Below, piece by piece: positions 52,600 through 63,424 of a stretch of DNA of 64,000 bases (position 1 is the stretch's first letter; each line of letters begins with the position of its first letter). The DNA lies in contig NC_067202.1 in the NCBI RefSeq assembly GCF_000699445.3, positions 620,001-684,000 of the forward strand. The letters are read 5' to 3'. Both the position numbers and the translations under genes were made by a program. A model generated the notes under the pieces. The model was not told the DNA's origin. It searched no databases and saw only the letters and a program-made list of their open reading frames with translations. The stretch is from Schistosoma haematobium. Taxonomy: Eukaryota > Platyhelminthes > Trematoda > Strigeidida > Schistosomatidae.

Positions 52600-52915
52600 G
52601 ATAGTGTTGAGTTTTTGACTGAGATCATGAGTCAATCAATACTAGGTCACCAATGAAAACCTGAAAGCACTCGATGGTCTTTTTGTCCTTATATGGGATT
52701 TCTCAGCAGTGCGCACCCACGACCCTACATGCACGATTCAGACCTGGGGCCTTCAGTTCCGGGCACGAACGCTTAAACAACATGATCACTTGGCTGTCAC
52801 TCGATGGTGTTTATGTCAAGCTTTAACCAATCCAAGATATTTAGCAACTATCTTCTATTGTCTTCTGTGTGTAACTGCCTCACACTCAACACCGAATAGT
52901 TCCATCGGTCAGGGA
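52600..52915 (-). mobile_element. SINE-B copy
   Basis: The B box is mutated (GATTCAGACC on plus). The ribozyme core is CTGAGAA and GAAA has become AAAA. Confidence 0.72.
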
Positions 52916-52929
52916 TTCTAATTATTTGT

Positions 52930-53470
52930 GCACTAAACTGGTAGAATGAAATTTAATGCAATAGACTTAGAACACTAAATATGAGTGGATATTTACATAT
53001 TCAGAAGAGTTTTTAAGTAACGATAGATTTGAGATCACTTGGTTTGAAATCTTATGATTTAACAAGCGAACAATTCACTAGTCTTAAAGTATTGACTATA
53101 TCTTCTGGACAGTTTAAACAATCTCTACTACATATATCTTAACTCAAACTGCGATTCAAGATCATTTTTCTGTTGAATTTAGCTCACCATTCCTTTCACC
53201 GGAATAAGTTTCCAAATGACCATTTACAGATATCCAGAAGTCCAACCTGAACTCAAGTCGTCTTTCACATGGTACATTTACACCAGCTGAAAATGTGTTA
53301 TTCATGTAAAAATGAGAAAAAATCAATGAACATTATTATTAACTTTATTTAATACTCAGTAAAGTGCTTACTGTTTATATTCATTGAATTAGATAATAAC
53401 AGCTTAGAAACTATTCAAACATCCAAATAAAAGATTTGGAGTTGAACCGCGTCATCGTGTGTCACTTTTT
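52930..53470. other. Intergenic sequence without recognised feature
   Basis: About 540 bp; no feature recognised. Confidence 0.45.
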
Positions 53471-53474
53471 CCCC

Positions 53475-53960
53475 CTAAATGCCATGGTACGTCCGAGAGT
53501 GGGGAGAGTTAGCCCTCCATCTCCAAATGCTCTCACACGGCCACGTGTATGCAGCCAGTGCATAGGAAGTCCTACTCACTGCTTTTCACAAAAGAGGTAT
53601 TGTTTACGAAATTGAGAGGACGAAAAGCGAATGTCTGGCGCTTTGATCGCGTTTGTCGATACGGATGGTCCACCTAGAGGAGTTAGAAAACCCTGATTCC
53701 AAACCAGTGGTGCACATGGGCTCCGGAATCCTTAGGGAACAAATGGTGTGTGGACCAATTATTTGTCACCGGCTACCATGGGACTGCATCTCCTGACGTT
53801 GCTCTACTAACTTGTGGATTAGACCTTCTAAGTCAAAGGCTCGGGGTGTGTTCCCCCAACAAAACCACCTGTTTCGGTTTAGGCACTCAAGCAGTATTTC
53901 AGCCCTCACACAAATCGAATGACTAAGTGTGGCGCATATCTGTTTGATGCTTTCTTGTGC
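53475..53960 (+). repeat. Repeat G copy, longest
   Basis: From AAATGCCATGGTACGTCCGA to AAGTGTGGCGCATATCTG, about 485 bp, the most complete copy. No long frame. Confidence 0.78.
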
Positions 53961-54192
53961 CAGTACTTATGTGTTTCAACAAACAAATATTTAGAACTTA
54001 GATATTACATGAGATCAACTAACTATTTTATGTTTATACATGTTCGTACTGTACTGTAAATAATCCAAGTTTCTTATTATCGGTATGATTACATCTGATG
54101 ATATACTAAATGTTTTAAATTCACTTGGTATTGTTTTCGTCCACCAGGATGCTGGTCCACTAGGGTGTTTGGTACCTGTGTGGTTGCGTCAC

Positions 54193-54395
54193 AGGATTGA
54201 GCTGTACTATTCAGATTGTAGCGTTAAAGCCTACTTAGTGTCTGATTGTCCTATGAAGCGGGATTGAGCTGTACTGCTCGGGTTATAAAGTTTAAGCCTG
54301 GATGGTGTCTGGCTCTTCAGTTAAACGGGATTGAGCTGTACTGTTGGTTTGTTACGTGAAAGTCTAGTTCTCCTGAAAACCAATGTAAAATTACC
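54193..54395 (+). repeat. 67-bp tandem repeat, three units
   Basis: GGATTGAGCTGTACT starts at 54194, 54261 and 54328, exactly 67 bp apart. The rest of the units (AAAGCCTACTTAGTGTCTG and variants) is also shared. Confidence 0.85.
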
Positions 54396-54774
54396 CTGGC
54401 CCACAGGGGTATATTATATAACTATAACTACAATAGCATTGTTTACTTGAATCTTTCCACATGTCCCAGTGATATGTGTCTACTTGATCAGACATGTAGA
54501 TAATCTGACAAGTGTCAAATGAGTTATGTATTCCCCTATCATTATTGTTATTACTGATTTATATTTGATTGTTCATTGTTGTTGGATTGTGTCGGGTTTT
54601 TTTGTAGAAATACATTTACGTTTTGGTCAAGCTAATCACGTGTTCTTGGTCTGAGTTGTGTTGAAATCCTGTAGAATAGACACTGAGAGGGAATTGAATG
54701 TAGATATTCGTCTAAGGTAAATTAACGTCCCATACATGTAAACGTGGAAACCCAACCGTTATAACACTAGACGA

Positions 54775-54865
54775 GTGAACATCAACTCTAGGATCCAGCT
54801 GACGAGTACCAAATAGGACGAAACACGCTTGCTAGATCCCATGGCTAGCCACTATCTATATTTGC
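54775..54865 (+). mobile_element. SINE-A fragment with hammerhead
   Basis: GTGAACATCAACTCTAGGAT to CCACTATCTATATTTGCT. Core CTGACGA and GAAA intact, stem II GTACC/AGGAC weak. The cleavage region TTG is not NUH, so it is probably inactive. Confidence 0.75.
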
Positions 54866-55354
54866 TAACTAAATGTTATGTTATTTATCATAAGGCAAAT
54901 AGTTCTTTATTCAATGTGGGATATTTAATCGAATTATAGAAATATATTTCATAAATCAATTGGATATTATGTAATCTGTATATATAGAATGTTATTAGTA
55001 ATGTATATTTATTGTATGTCTGTCATATAAAGTTGTCCTTCTTTATATAATCAGTCATAATTTTAATGGGGATTGTTGCCAAGTAGCAACATTGAATAAA
55101 ACGGTGAATTCTTTCTCTTTCTCTTTTCTTTTCTTTTTTTGTTTTAATCTATGAAACTGTCTGAATTTATCCTTAGCTTATTTATTTTTTTTGATAAGGA
55201 TTATGTCTATAGTTGTCATGTAAGGGGAGGTATTCTGGTATTCACATATTCCATATTATATAACTTGCATAAACATATTTCATTACACTTAATTTCTTTG
55301 ATAAATTCAAGATGAGACAATGAAAAGTCGGTACTTATCAAATTAGTGTAATGT

Positions 55355-55650
55355 ATTTCAATTGGTATTGTTTTACCTTTAATCTTCCCATTTTTTATGA
55401 AGGAATGCCATTGATCAGTCACTTATTGGTATATGTGCATACTGCGCTGATTACCTCGATAAAGCCTTAAGTCACAAGCTTTTTTAAACAAAGATAGAGG
55501 CTAGTAGTGGAATCCAGGATGCTCATTTTGTCCAGTTTGGGACATGTCAGATGGATATAACTACATCCTAGGGTTGATGTTTACTCTTGGACTCAAACCC
55601 AGTACCGTTCGATTCAAAAACCGTTGCGTTGTCCATTTAGCTACTAATTC
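55355..55650 (-). mobile_element. SINE-A copy, nearly full length
   Basis: 3' end to head (CCATTTAGCTACTAATTCCT on plus). The ribozyme is decayed: CTGACAT core and CAAAA for GAAAC. Confidence 0.8.
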
Positions 55651-55691
55651 CTACTGTTTAAAAATGAACATTGGAACAGATAAATTGATGA

Positions 55692-55775
55692 GATAATGTG
55701 TTTTCAAAAATTGAGACCACCATGGAAAACCCGGAAGCACTGGATGGCCATTTCGTTATAGTGTGCGACTCCTCT
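55692..55775 (-). mobile_element. SINE-B stub
   Basis: Tail (GACCACCATGGAAAACCCGG) and half of the ribozyme region only. Confidence 0.65.
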
Positions 55776-55877
55776 AAATATAAATGCAATATATTTTACG
55801 AGTCGAATGTTTACCTTGTAGTATCTGTTGCTACGTCAAGATTAAATAGGTTATTCTAGCCTCTGGAAGCATAAATC

Positions 55878-56225
55878 TACTGATTCTTCTTGAATTAGAT
55901 TTTAACCTTGTTAATTATTCGCTTACCAAGCATGATTATTTTCATGTAATCTTATGTATGTACATTCCCTATCTTACTCATCACATGTCTGTAACTTATT
56001 TTTGGTTGACTATAATTATCGATTCACTCATGGTTACATCGAGTTGGCTCATTCACCTTCTAAACTGTGCGTCCTTTTGTTTTGCTTCTCTTTCTCGTTT
56101 TCGCTTCGTTCGCTCCGACTCTCTGATTGTCTGTTCCGATCAATGAATGTATGAAATATACGTATTAAAAACTTCATTCCCGAATTTGACTTATTTTACT
56201 TCGATTATTCACTAACGCAAGTTAA
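55878..56225 (-). repeat. Repeat K copy 2
   Basis: Inverted relative to 50640-50960; contains CTCTTTCTCGTTTTCGCTTC. Confidence 0.65.
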
Positions 56226-56344
56226 GTCGATAATAATATACGAGGATTGGTAGCATGTATATTTCGATAGCAATCATCATACAATCGAACGGCCACTTAT
56301 TTTTCAATGTTTTATGAAACCATAGATCTTCTGCATCCAAACAT

Positions 56345-56405
56345 TTTACTTTCTATTGATGATACATACTACTTATATCTGCTGACATCAGCAGTACACA
56401 CCACC
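56345..56405 (-). repeat. Repeat H hairpin head
   Basis: Only the head (CTACTTATATCTGCTGACAT...AGTACACACCACC) remains, next to a PLE fragment. Confidence 0.65.
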
Positions 56406-56434
56406 AAGTGAATGACTTTATGGATATTACACAG

Positions 56435-56610
56435 CGAAATTCTTTTACTGTCATCAAGAAGATTTGTAGCTCAATTGGATGATTTTGATGGAGTCTTGTT
56501 CTTTGAGCTGAATGCTTTTGTCTCGGAGCATTCATCGTTCTTCTGGACAACATCATCAACACAGTCTTCAATCACAGCTACAAATCTTCTTTACCATCTC
56601 AAAACACTTT
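56435..56610 (+). mobile_element. PLE end fragment
   Basis: AAGATTTGTAGCTCAATTGG, the hairpin CGTTCTTCTGGACAACATCA, and the closing GCTACAAATCTTCTTTACCA. The two ends are inverted copies of each other. Confidence 0.75.
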
Positions 56611-56714
56611 GACCAAAATATAATCTAAATCACCATAGTTTTCTCTAACTATAATGTGATATCAGATAGTCTAATTTGATAACTGAAATATATACCAGTT
56701 AAAAGTACAACATC

Positions 56715-56930
56715 GATCCCTGAGATGGTCGAGAAGATTTTTAGCTCAAGTGGATGATTTTAATGAAATTTTGTTTTTTGATTTGGATGGTTTAGTCATT
56801 GTTCTTCTGAACGGTATCATCAACACAAACTGACAGGACTAACCGTGAGCCATATATAGAGAAATTTGAACACTTTACTTCTACCAAACTATCCATCTCA
56901 AAGAACAAAACTCCATCAAAAACATTAATC
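56715..56930 (+). mobile_element. PLE end fragment
   Basis: GAGATGGTCGAGAAGATTTT to ACAAAACTCCATCAAAAAC. It includes the sequence between the PLE arms (GACAGGACTAACCGTGAGCC) that is missing in the 56.4- and 50.1-kb copies. Confidence 0.75.
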
Positions 56931-56939
56931 TGTATTCAT

Positions 56940-57480
56940 TTCTATAATTTAAAGTCATTCATTTTACTAAACCACCAAATTTGATTTATTATTCATCTAT
57001 AAATGGTATATTTATAATAAAGAATCTATTATTTTCGATTATTTCCTGTTATGGTAATTACAGTAAATTGTAATATACCATTACAAAATATACATTTTAC
57101 CGCCTCCCCACTCTGCCCCTTACATGAACACACACACACATACACACACCTTCATACACTGTTAATGTATCTCTTTTTGTTTCCTATATCATTCATTGTG
57201 TTTCGTGGAATATTTTCATATGACCATTGTCAATTATATTTCAGACAGAATACATATATTGAAGATAAATGAAGAAAACAATCTAGGTTTTTCTTCCTCT
57301 GATATCCATTTATAATGTACCTATTGACTAGGATCATGTCACTAAGTAGATGGTAAGATGATACTATGAAATATTGGAACGCCTTCAGCAGTTAGGTCAT
57401 TTATTGTTAGGTAGGTCCATGAGACTAAGGTTTATATTTTATTGCGCAATTTAACTGAGATAATTTGGAATCTTAATAAT
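56940..57480. other. Intergenic sequence without recognised feature
   Basis: Contains a (CA)n-like run at about 57127-57148. Otherwise nothing recognised. Confidence 0.45.
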
Positions 57481-57484
57481 TGAA

Positions 57485-57785
57485 TCCATGAGTTGATGTA
57501 AGTTAGTTATGTATGTGTTGAAAATTGTAAGTTAGACCTGGAAGCACTGGACGGTTATTTCGTCCTAGCAGGAGACTTCTTAATTGTGTGCGTTCACGAA
57601 CCTAAGACCTTCGATCTCGCACACGAAAGCTTAACCTCTAGACCACTGAATCGGTATCAAACGATGTTTATAGCTAACTTCCGTTGATCTATGTATGGCT
57701 GTACAACCATTCGTCCATTGTCTGAAGTAGACACCTGTCTCTACCCGACAAGGATTCAATTCCACTGATTAACTATTATTACAAT
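57485..57785 (-). mobile_element. SINE-B copy
   Basis: Head intact (GACCACTGAATCGGTATC on plus). The core is TTAAGAA, so the ribozyme is inactive, but GAAA and CCGTC remain. Confidence 0.72.
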
Positions 57786-58159
57786 CTCCACAAAAAACCT
57801 CATTCTTATCACAATTGGAAATTCTTAGACTTTTTCGATGATTGGATTACAAATCCTGAATGAAAACCATATACCGTAGTAGCTTTCCATCACAGGCAGC
57901 TATAATCGAAATCTATATTTATTGGTAGACCTTAAGAAGATGAAACATCATCTATTTTCTCGAATTATTCTAAGTAATATGAAATGGTTTATTAGTGAAT
58001 TCTCGGTTATTTATTAAATCAGTTTGTAATCATAACACATGAACATGCTATTTTAATGGTTTTGCCTGGCATTATGGCTTTCCACTTATATTGAAACTTA
58101 GGAATTCATTAACCACGAATAGATGCAAGCATTTAGTATTGGAATAAATGTTAAATGTC

Positions 58160-58600
58160 AGTTCGGGGTTGTGGAAATTATTAGGTTTTTGATTAATTTC
58201 ATGAATCGATTGATGTGAGACCATCATTGGAAACCTGGAAGCACTGCACGGCCGTTTCGTTCTATTACGGGACTTCCCAACAGTGCTCATCCGCGGACCC
58301 GCTTGCGGGATTCGGACCCAGGGACTTCGATTTCGTTCGCCAATGTTCAACTTCTAGACTACGGAACAGAAATCCACCGGTGGTCGTACGATTTCGTAGA
58401 TTAGTTGAGGTTAGACATTAATACCATTGGATGACGAGTCAGTGGTTTAGGGGTTAGGCATTCGCATGCAAAACCAAAGGTCCCAGCTCCAAGTCCCGTA
58501 TGCTGAGATGTCCCACAGTAGAACAAAACTGCCATCTAGCGCTTCCAAGTATTCAATGGTGGTCTATTATCAATCGATTCATAAATGTTAAATGTTGTGA
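58160..58600 (-). mobile_element. SINE-B inverted pair, heads adjacent
   Basis: A minus copy (58160-58380) keeps ACGGCCGT and GAAAC but has TTGGGAA as core. A plus copy (58383-58600) has GCTGAGA and ACAAAAC. Each has a recognisable B box. Confidence 0.78.
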
Positions 58601-58911
58601 AAAAAACCCAGTTAGATGCATTATCCATTTACAATGTAACATTGATAAATCAGTTACATAATCTAAACATTAAAACAATAAAATAAGAACATACCATTTC
58701 TTTATGTTTCAAAGGTAGTATGGAATGAATAGTTATTACTTACAAATCAATACAGTGTGAACATCTAAACGATTTTCAATGGCAACTATTATTCAAATTT
58801 ATGAAACTAGAAAGAAAGAATGAAAAAAGGTAAAACCTATTTGTCTAACTAAATGAAAAATATCCCTCTAGAGTAGTAATATGTCAGGTATAACAACTGT
58901 CTAATAAGAGA

Positions 58912-58923
58912 GAGAGAGAGAGG
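58912..58923 (+). repeat. (GA)n tract
   Basis: A short pure GA run in unassigned sequence. Confidence 0.8.
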
Positions 58924-59024
58924 GATATCAGAAAATCAACAATCATCAACGTAATTATTAGTTGTTCAGTAGTATGATCATTAGAGAGCGGGGTAGGTTA
59001 TAGATCGAATATAAATATTAGAAG

Positions 59025-59260
59025 GGGTTTTTGTTTATTTGATAGTAATTTCAATAGTTTAGATCATGAGTCAATTGAAGTTAGACCACTATGAAAAATT
59101 TAGAAGTACTGGACGGTCGTTTCGTCCTATTGTGGTGCTACTCAGAGGCAGTGCCTATCCACGACCCCATTTCACGAGATTCGAACACAGGACCTATCAG
59201 TCTCGTGCGAGCGCTTAACCATCAGACCACTGAGCCGGCACCCAACGGTGTTAATTTCTA
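59025..59260 (-). mobile_element. SINE-B copy, 5' half
   Basis: The head CCACTGAGCCGGCACCCAAC (plus) and B box are present. The ribozyme has CTGAGTA and GAAAC, with stem III ACGACCGT. Confidence 0.78.
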
Positions 59261-59504
59261 TTTACAATAATCTAAAGAAAAAACAAATAATAGCGCATAA
59301 ACTTAAAATATCTTAGCAACAGAAACCAAAATCCTGAAGAGAATTAAATTAAAGATAGGCAAGTTTCGTCATGATATCTTTTTTTAATATACCTGGGTAT
59401 GTTGAAAAACAAGTGTCTAAATAGTTTATGATATGGAGCAATCGTTTATTGGTCTCATCAACTACATATGTCTAAATGCTACTTACCTCAATTTCATTGG
59501 CCTA

Positions 59505-60455
59505 AATCGGTCAGTCAGCTACAACGTAGGACCAGGCACATACATGCATCGATCCAAGTTGACATACCTCATTAGCACACCAAAACGAACACCGAATTCA
59601 GAAAAGTAGTTAATTTAATGGTATTAATATATAAAAGAAAGATTGCATATAAGAATATAGTACAGGAAGAAAGAATTAGTTCGTAGAAAAAAACATTTTC
59701 AGTATTTTCTCACTTCGAGTGTTGTCAATCTATAAGCAGAAAATGTAAATAATATATATTATATTGTTATATTTTTAAGAAGGTTTCATGAGGAATGAAG
59801 GTGACTACCAGAACTCAGTAGCTAAGTGGAGAACGTGATGTCGTTTGAAGCGAACAATACTGGGTTTGAGTCCCAGAGTGAACATCAACTCTGGGATGCA
59901 GATACATTCAGCTCAGGAGTCCCAAATAGGACGAAATGCGCTTCATGGATTCCACTTCTAGCCGCTATCCATCAGTGCTTGCTGATGCCACGTTTTGATT
60001 TGATCGCTTCTAACTTTCTTCCAACCACTCAAAACACTAGTCAGCATTACGCGTCGCGGTAATCGGTGTTCAGTCATACATAACACGTGGCCTGACCATC
60101 TGTGTTGGAGAATATTTACAACCTCATCAACTGATTTACCATCATCATTCTCTAATACGCTGCGTCTAACCTCACTACTACTTACCTGGTGATCCCACCA
60201 GATGCGAGCAATATTTCTAAGGCATCTGTGGTCAAATACTAGTAGCTTACGAGTACCTTCTATTCTTAATGGCCACGTTTCGCAGCTGTAAAGTAAAACA
60301 GAGAGAACTGCCGCGTAGCATACTCGTCTCCCAATTGACAGACATATATCTCCCGTTCGCCATAGGTGACTTAAGTTAGCAAAAGCCAAACGAGCTTTTC
60401 GAATCCGAATCGTCAGACACCAACCTATTATGTCTGATCAGACTTCCAAGATTTT
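59505..60455 (-). pseudogene. RTE-2 C-terminal copy, interrupted by a duplicated patch
   Basis: The coding part (59982-60455) reads FANLSHLWRTGDICLSIGRR, SVLLYSCETWPLRIEGTRKL, LVFDHRCLRNIARIWWDHQV and HRWSGHVLCMTEHRLPRRVM. The 3' untranslated end is at 59505-59690. Between them 59693-59965 is foreign (flank plus SINE-A) and replaces about 170 bp of element sequence seen in the 32.5-kb copy. Confidence 0.85.
59800..59965 (+). mobile_element. SINE-A copy inside the duplicated patch
   Basis: Head AGTAGCTAAGTGGAGAACGT, B box GGGTTTGAGTCCC, and ribozyme with CTCAGGA core (consensus CTGACGA), stem II GTCC/GGAC and GAAA intact. The cleavage region is TTC. Confidence 0.82.
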
Positions 60456-60459
60456 TTTC

Positions 60460-61070
60460 CACAATCAGACTATACTACTGTCATTTGCTTATACTTATCC
60501 AAATGGCACTAGTCGATACTTGGAGAGCACTCTAGAATCTTCTAATGTAAAAACTATAAATATACTAACGTTTTTCCTATTATGCTTCTTACTTCCATCT
60601 ACCTTTGTTATTTGGAATATAATCACTTTTCCTGTTCAACCGTGTTCTGATTTGGGGACTTGTCAAGTGAATCGGTGTCCGAGAATACTAAACAATAGGA
60701 ATAGCTTGGTTGTAATAGGAGAGGATCATAACAGTAGTACTGTGATGTTTTTTTATATTATTTCATGTGTATAGTGTAAAATATACACGTGATTCATTTC
60801 TGAATAATGATCAGAATATTGTGTTTTTCTAGTTCTTTACAATGGTAACGAGATCCTATCAACTAAGAAGTTGTAATGTGGTCAATTGTTTCTAAATGAC
60901 TGAACATCGTATGTACGACGTTGTGATGTTTAATAATTTGCGAAACAGGTTTTATTAATCCAACTTGTTTCAGTCAGATTACTATCAAAGTAAAGATCAT
61001 TGTAAGTTATGTAAAATATGAAAATAATAAGTGAGGAAGTAAATCTCCGATTTTATAGTTAACATCAAAA
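60460..61070. other. Intergenic sequence without recognised feature
   Basis: About 600 bp. A 114-codon open frame here has biased composition and no recognisable domain, so it is not called as a gene. Confidence 0.45.
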
Positions 61071-61074
61071 ACTG

Positions 61075-61525
61075 TTCTAGGTTCAATTGACTCATGATTT
61101 CAACTATTGAAATTACGATAACATCCATAAAAACCCCTTCTGATATTATTCAACATATGCTCACTAGTGACTGGTTTCATGAGGTATTTCATGGAGTTCT
61201 AGTGAGAAGCAGTGACCAGTAGAGTTCAACCGGGTCAGTTGTGAGATGGTAACTGACTGATGACAATGGTGGATATGTCGCTCAATTTCGTGGATTAGTT
61301 GATGTTAGACATTAACACTGTTGGAAGCCAGCCAGCTCAGTGTTCTATTGATTAAGCGCTCTCACAGATTAGTCCTGGGTTCGAATCCCGCGAGTCAGGA
61401 TCGTGGGTGCACACTACTGAGGAGTCCTACAATAGAACAAAATGGCCACTCAGTGCCTCCAGGTTTCCCATGGTGGTCTAGCTTTAATCCACTCATGATC
61501 TTAACCATTGAAATGATTTTAATTT
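61075..61525 (+). mobile_element. SINE-B copy, dimeric
   Basis: ACTCATGAT recurs at 61090 and 61491, a period of about 401 bp. The head CAGCTCAGTGTTCTATTGAT and B box GGGTTCGAATCCC are well preserved. The ribozyme keeps CTGAGGA but has GTCC/GAAC and AAAA in place of GAAA. Confidence 0.85.
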
Positions 61526-62034
61526 TTAAAAAACATTGGAAACTAGTAAGGACTAGATCAGTATCTGATTAAACATTTCAATAATTCGCATCCGTGAACT
61601 TGTTAGCAAAGAATTTCAGTCTTGCATGTGAAAACGTAAACTCTAGTCCACAGATCCTTTATCCAATGGTTTACATGTATAATTTCAATTCATTCACAAT
61701 GTCGACTAGACATATTTCGATGAACTTGGTGGATATCTTCTTCAAACACTTCAATTTCGAGTCCCAATGGTCACCATCAGTCACTAGAAATCTGATATAC
61801 TTTCTTCCAGTCACACATTGGAGTATGTATGATTAGTAAATATAGGAATTTATAAAGACTTTTCCCCGATTTCATTCGTTGTTGTTAGCCACTCCAGTCA
61901 ATATATTCGATTAGTTCAAATTGTTCATTTTCACAGTTTTTAAATACGATTCTACTTTCAATCATCATACAATTCATATTTTAAATAGTTCAGCAAATGT
62001 TTACTGATTTTGTAATTTTTTAACTGAAACAAAT

Positions 62035-62335
62035 CATTCTAAAATTCATGAATCAATGGAAGCTAGAATTCAATGGAAAACCTGGGAGCACTTGATGGCC
62101 GTTTCGTCCTAGTATCAGACTCCTCAACGATGCTCATCCATGATAACGCATGTGACAGGAGTCCCATACTAGGCGTGCGGGATCATGGATGCGCACTTCT
62201 GAGGAGTCACACAATGTGACAAAACGGTCGTCCAGTGCTTCCAGGTTTTTCAGGGTGGTTTGGATTTAAATAACTTATGAATTCAACCATTTAATTACTA
62301 TAATATCCACAAAATAACTCTCTGATTAAAAATCA
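62035..62335 (+). mobile_element. SINE-B inverted pair
   Basis: A minus copy (62035-62165) joins a plus copy (62166-62335). In the plus copy stem II is GTCAC/GTGAC, fully paired though different from the family consensus. Core CTGAGGA and GUC are intact, but the first G of GAAA is lost. Confidence 0.8.
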
Positions 62336-62484
62336 TAGTTGACACGAATATGCTTAAGAAATCAAGGTGTCGTTCTATCTAATTAGTTAGCACTACTACC
62401 TTAGCTACATAAAAAAGACTTGATAATGCCGTAGAGTATGAGAATTCCTTTTTGCTAGTCTAGTCTTTTGCTGTATGTTACCAT

Positions 62485-62765
62485 TTTGTTGGTAAGAGTG
62501 TGGTGTTGATAGATATAAGTAGTATATATCATCAATAGAAAGTGAAATACCTGGAGGTAGAAGGTTAAGAAGATTGAAGAAAAGAGAATGACAACAGAGA
62601 ATGATTGGTATGGAAATGAGGGATTAATGAAATCAGAAGATTGATTGAAGTTTTGCAAATAAAGTATTTACTATATGGTTTACAGGTCTTACTAAGATTT
62701 TCTGTAATTTTGTGCTTAAATACATTCGATTGTTCCCATTTGTGTTCTCGTTCACTACAATCGTA
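62485..62765 (+). repeat. Repeat H copy
   Basis: Head TGTTGATAGATATAAGTAGT and end TTCGATTGTTCCCATTTGTG, followed by CTCGTTCACTACAATCG. Confidence 0.72.
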
Positions 62766-62769
62766 CTTT

Positions 62770-63190
62770 AGAAATTAAGATGATAAAATAATCATGAGAA
62801 GTTATTTAACAGAATTAATACGGAAAGTAACGCATATACCCATAATAATCACGTGTTCCTTAGTGTTTAGCTCTAAGATGCAGTTCCAGAATTTCTAACC
62901 AAAAAAACATGAATTGTGCAGTATATGCACTTTAGTTGTAAAGCATATGACTAAATGAATGAAGCTAAAGGGGTACACCTTTGGTAGTCAAATGAATGAT
63001 CTAGGAGTAAAGTGTTCGTGTTTTAGACTAAAAACGATGAATTTGAGCTCAGTTGTCACAGTCATAGATGGACATTGGTAAGAAATTCTTTGATTGGATA
63101 AGATAGCTATTTTCTGGTTTCCAAGTTGTTTTTTTTAAAAAAAAAAACTAAGATCATTACGTGATATTAACCAAGACAATTATACAGATC
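62770..63190. other. Intergenic sequence without recognised feature
   Basis: About 420 bp with nothing recognised. Confidence 0.45.
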
Positions 63191-63224
63191 CCCGAAACCT
63201 TCTTAAAAATATAACAATATTAGA

Positions 63225-63424
63225 TATTTTAAGCAAAGATAGATAGTGGCTAGAAGTGGAATCCATGAAGCGCATTTCGTCCTATTTGGGACTCCTGAGC
63301 TGGTTGTATCTGCATCCCAGAGTTGATGTTCACTCTGGGACTCAAACCCAGTATCGTTTGCTTCAAACGACATCACGTTCTCCACTTAGCTACTGAGTTC
63401 TGGTAGTCACCTTCATTCCTCATG
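63225..63424 (-). mobile_element. SINE-A copy flanked by a 27-bp direct repeat
   Basis: The same variant ribozyme as at 59.9 kb (core CTCAGGA). An identical 27-bp sequence starting GAAACCTTCTTAAAAATATA occurs at 63194-63220 and 63424-63450, on either side. Confidence 0.85.

Noticed and set aside
54085..54267. 60-codon frame over the 67-bp tandem repeat as a short protein gene
   Set aside because: The frame is not kept across all three units and nothing suggests translation.
60430..60774. 114-codon open frame with hydrophobic stretches
   Set aside because: No recognisable domain, no splice context, and it begins inside the RTE-2 copy. A chance frame is more likely.
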